Shown here piece after piece: positions 24,640 through 36,275 of a DNA stretch of 64,000 bases (position 1 is its first letter; each line of letters starts with the position of its first letter). Position numbers and translations under genes: made by a program. Source of the DNA: Glandiceps talaboti (Eukaryota > Hemichordata > Enteropneusta > Spengelidae). The DNA lies in assembly GCF_964340395.1 (NCBI RefSeq), contig NC_135561.1, forward strand, positions 23,938,986-24,002,985. The letters are read 5' to 3'. The notes beneath the pieces were generated by a model. It saw nothing but the letters and a program-made list of their open reading frames with translations. It was not told where the DNA came from and searched no databases.

Positions 24640-25143
24640 AAGTTTTATGGCTGCCTAGCAGCCATTTTGTTTGTGAATTTTCCATGTCCAAAGCCATAAC
24701 TCAGACATGCTTGAACAGATCTCATTCAAAGTTGATATTAGGACAGTGTTCTATGACATACATGTGCATATTCATTTGTTGTCGTGATACGATCCAATAT
24801 GGCTGCCTGGCAGCCATTTTGTTTGTGAATTTTCCATGTCCAAAGCCATAACTCGGACATGCTTGAACAGATCTCATTCAAAGTTGATATTAGGACAGTG
24901 TTCTATGACATACATATGCATATCCATTTTCATCGTGATACAATCCGATATAGCTGCGTGGCAGCCATTTTGTTGGCGCAGTTTTCATGTCCAAAGCCAT
25001 AACTCAGACATGCTTGAACAGAGTAGTGATATCAAAAACAACCATATGAGGCCAAACAACATTAACCAGGTTTGAAAATGACAACATAAACTGCCAGTTC
25101 CTTAAAACCCAATCATAGTGGGGACTATGTCATTTTCAATGAC
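24640..25143 (+). mobile_element. Family C element, 5' truncated
   Basis: It has three of the 150-bp direct repeats of family C (CCAAAGCCATAACTCAGACA, GATCTCATTCAAAGTTGATA), then the 3' end with GTGGGGACT (25118-25126), an inverted copy of the family 5' end, and a tail ending GACTTTTT. The hairpin start is missing. Confidence 0.85.
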
Positions 25144-25480
25144 TTTTTAGTTACAGATGGAGTCACTAGGTGTACTATTGTCAGCTATAGATGGAGTCAC
25201 TTTGTTTTATGACTAGGTTTACCATCGTTAATTAGAGAGGGCATCACTTGGGATGTCAAGGTCCAAAAAGTGGCTTGAAAGAAGAGTTACCTTACATGGT
25301 TTGGTACAATTTTTGACATCAAATTTGGTTAGAGTAATATCTGGGCAATCAAAACTGACGTTGCCCCTCTGAATTCTTTTGCGCAAACTCACTGGAGGCA
25401 GTTTCCATGGTAACAGTGACATTATCTTGTCAGTTACAGATGGAGTCACTTTGTTTTATCACCAGGTATACTGTTCTCAG
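25144..25480 (+). other. Intron end with single-copy relatives of the 47-bp unit
   Basis: Copies of the 47-bp array motif occur at 25150-25235 and 25428-25470. The intron ends in TATACTGTTCTCAG at 25480. No other feature is seen. Confidence 0.6.
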
Positions 25481-25676
25481 AATCGTAGTAAATGAAATAT
25501 TTAAAAATGGAATTATTGTGGTATCTAATGTTGGACGTGATGATGGAGATGAGAATGAAGGACAAGATAAAGATGGAGATGAGAATGAAGGACACGATAA
25601 AGATGAAGATGAGAATGGAAGACAAGATAAAGATGAAGATGATGATGTCATTAAAAAGGAAGACAGAAACTTAAAG
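25481..25676 (+). CDS. RRP1: RRP1/Nop52 family protein, acidic-linker exon
   Basis: The exon has 196 nt: acceptor CTGTTCTCAG, one base completing the Lys codon of exon 11722, then 65 codons, donor AAG|GTAAGA, ending in phase 0. It begins IVVNEIFKNG, which lines up with the last helix of the conserved Rrp1 domain, and then becomes an acidic linker. The linker contains a 10-residue repeat (DGDENEGQDK, DGDENEGHDK, DEDENGRQDK, then DEDDDV) encoded by a 30-bp tandem repeat. Rrp1 proteins of other animals also have an acidic, low-complexity linker at this place. The next exon (39801) starts in phase 0, as required. The donor lies only 24 bp before an inserted repeat terminus. Confidence 0.8.
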
Positions 25677-25700
25677 GTAAGATTTCCATCCTAATGTTAT

Positions 25701-25740
25701 AAAAATAGCGCCAATGGCATTGTAGCACAACTTTACAGTT
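25701..25740 (-). mobile_element. Family A 3' terminus in inverted orientation
   Basis: These forty bases are the reverse complement of the family A 3' end: a T run (as A), GCGCCAATGGC and TAGCACAACT. It directly abuts the start of a plus-strand family A copy, giving a head-to-tail inverted pair of ends. Confidence 0.75.
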
Positions 25741-25742
25741 TT

Positions 25743-25789
25743 TAGCACAACTGAACTGATAAGGTTGAGTAGTGCTAGAGGCATGGCAA

Positions 25790-25827
<38 letters not shown>

Positions 25828-26225
25828 TTTGTGTGTGTGTCTGTGTGTGTCTGTGTGTGTCTGTGTCTCTGTGTCTGTGTGTACACAACTTAAAGTAAAA
25901 AACCGCTGGACCGATTGCCATGATATTGGTGGGTGTATTACCTTGGATGTCTAGTTGGGAAGTTGTTCAAATTAACACCTGTGTGTGATTTGGGCCAAAA
26001 ATGTGATTTTTTGGTTAAAATCTTAAACTCAAAAACTATTGGGCAGATCGGTCTGAAATTTTGTGGGAACATTCTTAACAGTGTTTAGATTAAGAATTGT
26101 TCATGACATCATGACCCCATCAGTGATATGTAAATTAGGGCTAAAAATGTGTCCTTTTGGTCAAAAATCTTTAATTCCAAAATTACTGAGCTGATTGGGC
26201 TGAAATTTAATGGGAATCAGTATGA
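25743..26225 (+). mobile_element. Family A element, 3' truncated
   Basis: The hairpin is decayed (TAGCACAACTGAACTGATAA...GAGTAGTGCTA). It is followed by a long TG/TCTG run (25792-25881) and three internal repeats, ending in AATTTAATGGGAATCAG. The 108-bp repeats and 3' end are missing. Confidence 0.85.
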
Positions 26226-26337
26226 TAAATTACCCTAAATGCAATGCAGTTTGTATCCTGCGCAGATCGTCAAATTTTGAATTAGTCTGTGCATATAGAC
26301 CACAAGTGTGCTTGAAGACAGAGGCACGTGACGCGAT
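26226..26337. other. Unique spacer before the 55-bp array
   Basis: This is about 110 bp of unremarkable sequence between the truncated family A copy and the array. Confidence 0.5.
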
Positions 26338-29225
26338 GTGATTGCGTTCGAACGAATGTGAACATCCAAGTGTTTACTAAAGCTATTTTACACGGCCCGA
26401 TTGCGATTGAATGTGAATGTCCAAGTGTTTTCAAAAGCTATTTTAAACAGCCCGATTGCGATCGAACGTGAATATCCAAGTGTTTTCTAAAGCCATTTTA
26501 CACGGCCCGACTGCGATCGAACGTGAATATCCAAGTGTTTTCTAAAGCTATTTTACACGGCCCGACTGCGATCGAACGTGAACGTCCAAGTGTTATATAA
26601 AGCTATTTTACACGGGCCGATTGTGATAGAACGTGAATGTCCAAGTGTTCTCTAAAGCTATTTTACATGGCTCGATTGCGATCGAACGTGAACGTCCAAG
26701 TGTTATGTAAAGCTATTTTACACGGGCCGATTGCGATAGAACGTGAACGTCCAAGTGTTCTCTAAAGCTATTTTACACGGCCCGATTGCGATCGAACGTG
26801 AACGTCCAAGTGTTATGTAAAGCTATTTTACACGGGCCGATTGCGATAGAACGTGAATGTCCAAGTGTTCTCTAAAGCTATTTTACACGGCCCGATTGCG
26901 ATCGAACGTGAACGTCCAAGTGTTTACTAAAGCCATTTTACACAGCCCGATTGCGATCGAACATGAACGTCCAAGTGTTTACTAAAGCCATTTTACACTG
27001 CCCGATTGCGATCGAACATTAACGTCCAAGTGTTTACTAAAGCTATTTTACATGGCCCGATTGCGATTGAACGTGAACGTCCAAGTGTTTACTAAAGCTA
27101 TTTTACATGGCCCGATTGCGATCGAATGTGAACGTCCAAGTGTTTACTAAAGCTATTTTACATGGCCCGATTGCGATTGAACATGAACGTCCAAGTGTTC
27201 TCTAAAGCTATTTTACACTGCCCGATTGCGATCGAACATGAACGTCCAAGTGTTTACTAAAGCCATTTTACATGGCCTGATTGCGATCGAACGTGAACGT
27301 CCAAGTGTTTACTAAAGCTATTTTACACGGCCCGATTGCGATCGAACATGAACGTCCAAGTGTTATGTAAAGCTATTTTACACGGGCCGATTGCGATAGA
27401 ACGTGAATGTCCAAGTGTTCTCTAAAGCTATTTTACACGGCCCGATTGCGATCGAACGTGAACGTCCAAGTGTTTACTAAAGCCATTTTACACAGCCCGA
27501 TTGCGATCGAACATGAACGTCCAAGTGTTTACTAAAGCCATTTTACACTGCCCGATTGCGATCGAACATTAACGTCCAAGTGTTTACTAAAGCCATTTTA
27601 CATGGCCCGATTGCGATTGAATGTGAACGTCCAAGTGTTTACTAAAGCTATTTTACACGGCCCGATTGCGATTGAATGTGAACGTCCAAGTGTTTACTAA
27701 AGCTATTTTACATGGCCCGATTGCGATTGAACGTGAACGTCCAAGTGTTTACTAAAGCTATTTTACATGGCCCGATTGCGATCGAATGTGAACGTCCAAG
27801 TGTTTACTAAAGCTATTTTACATGGCCCGATTGCGATTGAACGTGAACGTCCAAGTGTTCTCTAAAGCTATTTTACACTGCCCGATTGCGATCGAACATG
27901 AACGTCCAAGTGTTTACTAAAGCCATTTTACATGGCCTGATTGCGATCGAACGTGAACGTCCAAGTGTTTACTAAAGCTATTTTACACGGCCCGATTGCG
28001 ATCGAACATGAACGTCCAAGTGTTATGTAAAGCTATTTTACACGGGCCGATTGCGATAGAACGTGAATGTCCAAGTGTTCTCTAAAGCTATTTTACACGG
28101 CCCGATTGCGATCGAACGTGAACGTCCAAGTGTTATGTAAAGCTATTTTACACGGCCCGATTGCGATTGAACGTGAACGTCCAAGTGTTCTCTAAAGCTA
28201 TTTTACACGGCCCGATTGCGATCGAACGTGAACGTCCAAGTGTTTACTAAAGCCATTTTACACAGCCCGATTGCGATCGAACATGAACGTCCAAGTGTTT
28301 ACTAAAGCCATTTTACACTGCCCGATTGCGATCGAACATTAACGTCCAAGTGTTTACTAAAGCCATTTTACACAGCCCGATTGCGATCGAACATGAACGT
28401 CCAAGTGTTTACTAAAGCCATTTTACACTGCCCGATTGCGATTGAATGTGAACGTCCAAGTGTTTACTAAAGCTATTTTACACGGCCCGATTGCGATTGA
28501 ATGTGAACGTCCAAGTGTTTACTAAAGCTATTTTACATGGCCCGATTGCGATCGAATGTGAACGTCCAAGTGTTTACTAAAGCTATTTTACATGGCCCGA
28601 TTGCGATCGAATGTGAACGTCCAAGTGTTTACTAAAGCTATTTTACACGGCCCGATTGCGATTGAATGTGAATGTCCAAGTGTTCTCTAAAGCTATTTTA
28701 CACTGCCCGATTGCGATCGAACATGAACGTCCAAGTGTTTACTAAAGCCATTTTACACTGCCCGATTGCGATCGAACATTAACGTCCAAGTGTTTACTAA
28801 AGCCATTTTACATGGCCCGATTGCGATTGAATGTGAACGTCCAAGTGTTTACTAAAGCTATTTTACACGGCCCGATTGCGATTGAATGTGAACGTCCAAG
28901 TGTTTACTAAAGCTATTTTACATGGCCCGATTGCGATCGAATGTGAACGTCCAAGTGTTTACTAAAGCTATTTTACACGGCCCGATTGCGATTGAACGTG
29001 AACGTCCAAGTGTTCTCTAAAGCTATTTTACACTGCCCGATTGCGATCGAACATGAGCGTCCAAGTGTTTACTAAAGCTATTTTACACGGCCCGATTGCG
29101 ATTGAACGTGAACGTCCAAGTGTTCTCTAAAGCTATTTTACACGGCCTGATTGCGATCGAACATGAACGTCCAAGTGTTTACTAAAGCCATTTTACACGG
29201 CCCGATTGCGATCGAAGATGAACGT
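26338..29225 (+). repeat. 55-bp minisatellite, about 52 units, CpG-rich
   Basis: The unit is 55 bp (CCAAGTGTTTACTAAAGC ... CCCGATTGCGATCGAA). Many units carry GCGATCGA and ACGTGAACGT, so CpG sites repeat every 55 bp in an otherwise CpG-poor region. Variant units (GTTATGTAAAG; GTTCTCTAAAG) recur in order, so blocks have been copied together. The last partial unit runs into an open frame (29206 onward), whose Met-Asn-Val-Gln start lies in array sequence. Confidence 0.97.
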
Positions 29226-30224
29226 CCAAGTTCAGAGTAGAGCTCACATTTCTAGAACTTTGAATATACATGAAGTAATTGGAATACAGTTGTCTGGCAA
29301 TGATGACGTCAGTCTCTTGAAGTCGCGTTTGAAAAATGATAACGAATTTGCGAGGCAACTTCTAACAGCGGATTTTTTAAGGAGGTAGTCACTTCAAGTG
29401 ACTTCGACGTTCTCCCCCTTTCTGTCAAAATGTCATTAAAATCAGAACAAAATAAAGTTGACGAAAATAATAGCACTAATAATGGGTTTCAACTTTGGAC
29501 AGGAAATGAAGCAGAACACATGTTCATACATTTAGGGGGTGGATTATCTGAGATGACCTGAAAATGTTTCTTGTATTCCAAGGTTGTCAATGGTCAAAGG
29601 GAGTTTGAGGTGGTTTCATGATGAAGTCACAGAAACAAATGTAAATAAAAAAGGGTGGTGGGTATCCTGTCTTCAAGACAATAATATCTGGGTTCAGCTA
29701 GTAGAAATTACAGAGGAATACAAATTGAAATTTGATTTAAATGACCCAGAGGATCAATGTAATCTTGAAATTGTTGTTGTTGTTGTTCATTTTCTGATAG
29801 TAAGGGCATTTCACAAAACTTTAAAGTCTTTGCGATAAGTTGTGCTATCAGACTCATTAAGTATAAGGGGGATGAAGTTTGGCGGGACCCCAACCCACAA
29901 TCTGAGGACAGCCAAATCCCGTTTGCAGTAATAAATGCAGCAGAGTCTGACAAAGAAGAGATTTTGCCCATCCTAAGTAAAAGTCACAGAAACATTGTCA
30001 AAATCTGGTCTCAGAGGAATCAACTATAGGTGCAAACTTGATGAAAAGTATGAATGTTTAGTCCTTCAGCGGAAAAGTATTAAATTTTTCTGCAATTTGA
30101 GTCTTGTCTCTGCGGAACAGTGCCATAATATAAATCGTGAATGGGATATGACAACCACATCTGAAGACACTTTATCATGTGCAAAATGTAATCTGTATGG
30201 TCAGACAAATGTCCCAATTGTGAA

Positions 30225-33200
30225 CTCTGACCCAGAGATAGAGTATACGATGGTTCACTTGAATGCTAAACTATGACCCAGAGACAGAGTATACAATGGT
30301 TCACTTGAATGCTAAACTATGACCCAGAGACAGAGTATATGATGGTTCACTTGAATGCTAAACTATGACCCAGAGACAGAGTATACAATGGTTCACTTGA
30401 ATGCTAAACTATGACTCAGAGACAGAGTATACAATGGTTCACTTGAATGCTAAACTATGACTCAGAGACAGAGTATATGATGGTTCACTTGAATGCTAAA
30501 CTATGACCCAGAGACAGAGTATACAATGGTTCACTTGAATGCTAAACTATGACTCAGAGACAGAGTATACAATGGTTCACTTGAATGCTAAACTATGACT
30601 CAGAGACAGAGTATATGATGGTTCACTTGAATGCTAAACTATGACCCAGAGACAGAGTATATGATGGTTCACTTGAATGCTAAACTATGACCCAGAGACA
30701 GAGTATACAATGGTTCACTTGAATGCTAAACTATGACCCAGAGACAGAGTATACAATGGTTCACTTGAATGCTAAACTATGACTCAGAGACAGAGTATAC
30801 AATGGTTCACTTGAATGCTAAACTATGACTCAGAGACAGAGTATACGATGGTTCACTTGAATGCTAAACTATGACTCAGAGACAGAGTATACAATGGTTC
30901 ACTTGAATGCTAAACTATGACTCAGAGACAGAGTATATGATGGTTCACTTGAATGCTAAACTATGACCCAGAGACAGAGTATATGATGGTTCACTTGAAT
31001 GCTAAACTATGACCCAGAGACAGAGTATACAATGGTTCACTTGAATGCTAAACTATGACTCAGAGACAGAGTATACAATGGTTCACTTGAATGCTAAACT
31101 ATGACTCAGAGACAGAGTATACAATGGTTCACTTGAATGCTAAACTATGACTCAGAGACAGAGTATACGATGGTTCACTTGAATGCTAAACTATGACCCA
31201 GAGACAGAGTATATGATGGTTCACTTGAATGCTAAACTATGACTCAGAGACAGAGTATACAATGGTTCACTTGAATGCTAAACTATGACTCAGAGACAGA
31301 GTATACGATGGTTCACTTGAATGCTAAACTATGACTCAGAGACAGAGTATACGATGGTTCACTTGAATGCTAAACTATGACTCAGAGACAGAGTATATGA
31401 TGGTTCACTTGAATGCTAAACTATGACTCAGAGACAGAGTATACGATGGTTCACTTGAATGCTAAACTATGACTCAGAGACAGAGTATACGATGGTTCAC
31501 TTGAATGCTAAACTATGACCCAGAGACAGAGTATACGATGGTTCACTTGAATGCTAAACTATGACTCAGAGACAGAGTATACGATGGTTCACTTGAATGC
31601 TAAACTATGACTCAGAGACAGAGTATACAATGGTTCACTTGAATGCTAAACTATGACCCAGAGACAGAGTATACAATGGTTCACTTGAATGCTAAACTAT
31701 GACTCAGAGACAGAGTATACGATGGTTCACTTGAATGCTAAACTATGACTCAGAGACAGAGTATACGATGGTTCACTTGAATGCTAAACTATGACTCAGA
31801 GACAGAGTATACGGTGGTTCACTTGAATGCTAAACTATGACTCAGAGACAGAGTATACGATGGTTCACTTGAATGCTAAACTATGACTCAGAGACAGAGT
31901 ATACGATGGTTCACTTGAATGCTAAACTATGACTCAGAGACAGAGTATACAATGGTTCACTTGAATGCTAAACTATGACCCAGAGACAGAGTATACGGTG
32001 GTTCACTTGAATGCTAAACTATGACCCAGAGACAGAGTATATGATGGTTCACTTGAATGCTAAACTATGACTCAGAGACAGAGTATACAATGGTTCACTT
32101 GAATGCTAAACTATGACCCAGAGACAGAGTATATGATGGTTCACTTGAATGCTAAACTATGACTCAGAGACAGAGTATACAATGGTTCACTTGAATGCTA
32201 AACTATGACCCAGAGATAGAGTATACGATGGTTCACTTGAATGCTAAACTATGACTCAGAGACAGAGTATATGATGGTTCACTTGAATGCTAAACTATGA
32301 CCCAGAGACAGAGTATACAATGGTTCACTTGAATGCTAAACTATGACTCAGAGACAGAGTATACGATGGTTCACTTGAATGCTAAACTATGACTCAGAGA
32401 CAGAGTATACGATGGTTCACTTGAATGCTAAACTATGACTCAGAGACAGAGTATACGATGGTTCACTTGAATGCTAAACTATGACTCAGAGACAGAGTAT
32501 ATGATGGTTCACTTGAATGCTAAACTATGACTCAGAGACAGAGTATACAATGGTTCACTTGAATGCTAAACTATGACCCAGAGATAGAGTATACGATGGT
32601 TCACTTGAATGCTAAACTATGACTCAGAGACAGAGTATATGATGGTTCACTTGAATGCTAAACTATGACCCAGAGACAGAGTATACAATGGTTCACTTGA
32701 ATGCTAAACTATGACTCAGAGACAGAGTATACGATGGTTCACTTGAATGCTAAACTATGACTCAGAGACAGAGTATACGATGGTTCACTTGAATGCTAAA
32801 CTATGACTCAGAGACAGAGTATACGATGGTTCACTTGAATGCTAAACTATGACTCAGAGACAGAGTATATGATGGTTCACTTGAATGCTAAACTATGACC
32901 CAGAGACAGAGTATACAATGGTTCACTTGAATGCTAAACTATGACTCAGAGACAGAGTATACGATGGTTCACTTGAATGCTAAACTATGACTCAGAGATA
33001 GAGTATACAATGGTTCACTTGAATGCTAAACTATGACTCAGAGATAGAGTATACAATGGTTCACTTGAATGCTAAACTATGACTCAGAGACAGAGTATAC
33101 AATGGTTCACTTGAATGCTAAACTATGACTCAGAGACAGAGTATACAATGGTTCACTTGAATGCTAAACTATGACTCAGAGACAGAGTATACAATGGTTC

Positions 33201-33812
33201 ACTTGAATGCTAAACTATGACTCAGAGACAGAGTATACGATGGTTCACTTGAATGCTAAACTATGACTCAGAGACAGAGTATACGATGGTTCACTTGAAT
33301 GCTAAACTATGACTCAGAGACAGAGTATACGATGGTTCACTTGAATGCTAAACTATGACTCAGAGACAGAGTATACGATGGTTCACTTGAATGCTAAACT
33401 ATGACTCAGAGACAGAGTATACGATGGTTCACTTGAATGCTAAACTCTGACTCAGAGACAGAGTATACGATGGTTCACTTGAATGCTAAACTATGACTCA
33501 GAGACAGAGTATACGATGGTTCACTTGAATGCTAAACTATGACTCAGAGACAGAGTATACGATGGTTCACTTGAATGCTAAACTATGACCCAGAGACAGA
33601 GTATACAATGGTTCACTTGAATGCTAAACTATGACCCAGAGACAGAGTATACGATGGTTCACTTGAATGCTAAACTATGACTCAGAGACAGAGTATACGA
33701 TGGTTCACTTGAATGCTAAACTCTGACCCAGAGACAGAGTATACAATGGTTCACTTGAATGCTAAACTATGACTCAGAGACAGAGTATACGATGGTTCAC
33801 TTGAATGCTAAA
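30225..33812 (+). repeat. 46-bp minisatellite, 78 units, inside a coding frame
   Basis: The length is 3588 bp, exactly 78 x 46, so there are no net indels. The first unit is in frame with the preceding ORF (SDPEIEYTMVHLNAK). Later units have T or C at GACT/GACC and CAATGG, CGATGG or TGATGG. A block of 8 units (368 bp), marked by the rare GAGATAGAG unit, recurs at 32213 and 32581. Because 46 is not a multiple of 3, the second unit brings a TGA into frame. Confidence 0.97.
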
Positions 33813-34511
33813 CTTAGAAATATTGGAAAATTCATTGACACGCTCCTGGCAAAAGCTGAGCCAATTGACAAGAGGATTGAATCGGTCTTAGTTGTCAGAT
33901 TCAATGCAAGCTGAGGTCAACAAGTTTAAGGAGGAGTTGTCTGAACAAATGAAATTGAAAATGGAAGTGTGTAATGAATCGTATGAGAGTCAACTACTTG
34001 AGGCCAGAGAGCAGGATAATATTGAACAAATTGATATGAAGCTAAGGGCAGCTGATACAAGTTTTTTGTTTAATATAACTGAAGACTCTTTTTGACACAG
34101 AAGATTATGTTGAAAAATATATTAAAACTTTGTTGATAAACAAAGATAGTAAAAACATAAAATAATATGTGTGCAGCTTCTGTGATTCCAAATTCAAGAT
34201 CTGGACTCATTCACCATATAGAGCATCCAGTTCAACACCACAAGCTTACTCAAAAAGACCTGCTAAAGAAAAAAAAGGAATTCAATGAAAATCTCATTCA
34301 GCTGAAAATTGATACAGCACATACAAAAGAAAACATTTTATCAGGTTGTTCCAAGCCTTGCAATGGTATGATTGCAATAAAATGCTCTGAAAATTTTCCA
34401 GTTATTGCTGCCAACTTTAAATTTATTGAAAATGAACTACAAAAGAAAGGGAAGGTATCAGATATAACTGCATTGTACAGACATAGAGAAGCAAAGTTAA
34501 AGAAGGAAAAT

Positions 34512-34589
34512 GAATTAGAGACATATGATTCAACCATCAATTATATAAATGAATTAGAGACATATGATTCAACCATCAATTATATAAAT
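34512..34589 (+). repeat. 39-bp in-frame tandem duplication
   Basis: Two exact copies of 39 bp encode ELETYDSTINYIN twice. It lies in the coding piece 34167-34604. Confidence 0.95.
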
Positions 34590-35257
34590 GAATTGGTTAA
34601 ATAGGTAGCACCAGTGAAAAATAGTGAAGGAAAAGTTGTTGAATACACCCAAAGTGGAAAAAAGAGAATTATGGAAAATAAACAGAAAAAAAACACTACA
34701 TGACAAACTGTTACTGTTAGGTGTAGTAACTAGTTTTTTTAGTGGGGATAGTCCAGTAAGTGTTGAAATGCAATTGAAATCATTTTTTAGGAACAAGGGC
34801 ATTGTAAAGAAATTTAGAGGTTGATATGAGGGAGGAGCTTGTAGTAAAATGACGGATGAAAGTGTCCTTTCTGGTTGTCCAAAAATATTGCCTAATTCAG
34901 AAAATGCTGCCACTATATTTAATTTAATAAGAGAATACAGACTTTTGAATAGTGTGATGAGTATGACTAAATTTGATGAACAAGCACTGGATACATTAAA
35001 CAAGCAATATGGCACCACAGTTCATTTTGACCAATTATGTGATATTGTTCAGTGAAAAAGCTCAACAATGGGTAACACATATTGTAACTGAAATGCCACA
35101 AATGACACTTACCAATTACATGTATGCTGTAGCACACCATGCCAGTCAACTCCTAAAAAGAGATAAAGGAATAAATATTCATAGCAGTTCTGGGATTGAA
35201 GTGTCACATCAATGGATGAAGATGGACATCCGTCGCCATCTTGGTGGTGGCTACTGA

Positions 35258-36275
35258 GCAAAGACAATATTAGTGAGATGGTTGATGAGAACTGACAGAA
35301 AAATTCTTAGAAGTACTCCTATTAAAATCTAATTTACTAACGATGTGATAATTCTGGCTAAAGTTTCATGAACGATCATAATCAGAAATATACCTGTGAA
35401 ATGACACAGAAAGTTTTACTCCTTGAGATTTAAACCAAACTGAGTATGACGTAATCATAACAAAGAATACATACATGAATTGGGGTACAACTAACTGCAG
35501 TAATGTTTGTATAGCTGCCAATATTCAAGTCAAACTATGTCCACAGCGTTATCTGTCATTTCAATTTGAATTTTTAATAAATCTAATTGTTGCTGGCAAT
35601 TCCATGCTTCATTTCATGGATAACTGTGCAAATAGAGATGTGCACTAGCTGCATATAGGGTATAATGGCTATTGTATGGCGTTTTGCAGTTCAATTTTCA
35701 AAATGGTTACATAATCACTTTAGTCAAAGTCTGTCTAGTCTGAGGAAATCGCTGTATATACACGCTTACTGTATGTCGTTCGAAGCTAGAGAACTGCACA
35801 ACAAAAGTACGATCCAATTTTTTTCAGTTGGTCAGCTGGACTGAAAAAAAGGCACCAAAAATTAAAGAGGTCGTATTTTAGAATTTTTCAAATTTGACAA
35901 AATTATCGTGGAGAAAAAACAAAAAACGAAACCGTACCTTTGCTTTCCATGTGTTCTGCCATTGAAAGATCGTCCTTGGACACCAATTCGTCCATAATTA
36001 GCGAAGGAGTTAGCCAAAAACTATCAGAAAATGGGTAATTTCCCTTTCTAATTTGCATATTTGTATTATTTGAACAAAATATCATTGAGTAATGATTAAA
36101 AAACCCAAGAAATTGCTGATTCGTAGTATACAACTGTGAACGCGAGGGTGAACAAAAGCTTTCTAGCTGCATGCACATTATTGAGCAACACCTAAGGTTC
36201 CCATATTTTGTTATGTGCCAATTGACCAATTCAGGACATCGGAGGAGCAAAATAGTGATGCATGCTGGGAACTGA
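35258..36275. other. No gene seen
   Basis: A minus-strand open frame of 125 codons (35903-36280) has no motif I recognise and no clear splice sites. It is reported here only as open sequence. Confidence 0.5.

Larger units (their letters stand above)
29206..35257 (+). pseudogene. Unrecognised transposon-like ORF, frameshifted and split by a 46-bp array
   Basis: Protein-like pieces follow one another on the plus strand with frame changes: 29206-29388; 29584-29770, then a +1 frame 29795-30028 (VFAISCAIRLIKYKGDEVWR); 29995-30270 (SCAKCNLYGQ, a possible CxxC knuckle); 33813-33900; 33892-34095 (charged, coiled-coil-like); 34167-34604; 34624-34824; 34849-35055; 35009-35257. Introns are not evident. 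The last piece (YMYAVAHHASQLLKR then SSGIEVSHQWMK) resembles the C-terminal part of uncharacterised ORFs repeated in cnidarian and other invertebrate genomes, but I cannot assign a family. The array at 30225-33812 interrupts the frame after NAKL. Either side of it the frame is open, so the array expanded inside a coding region. It sits in an RRP1 intron in the same orientation. Confidence 0.45.
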
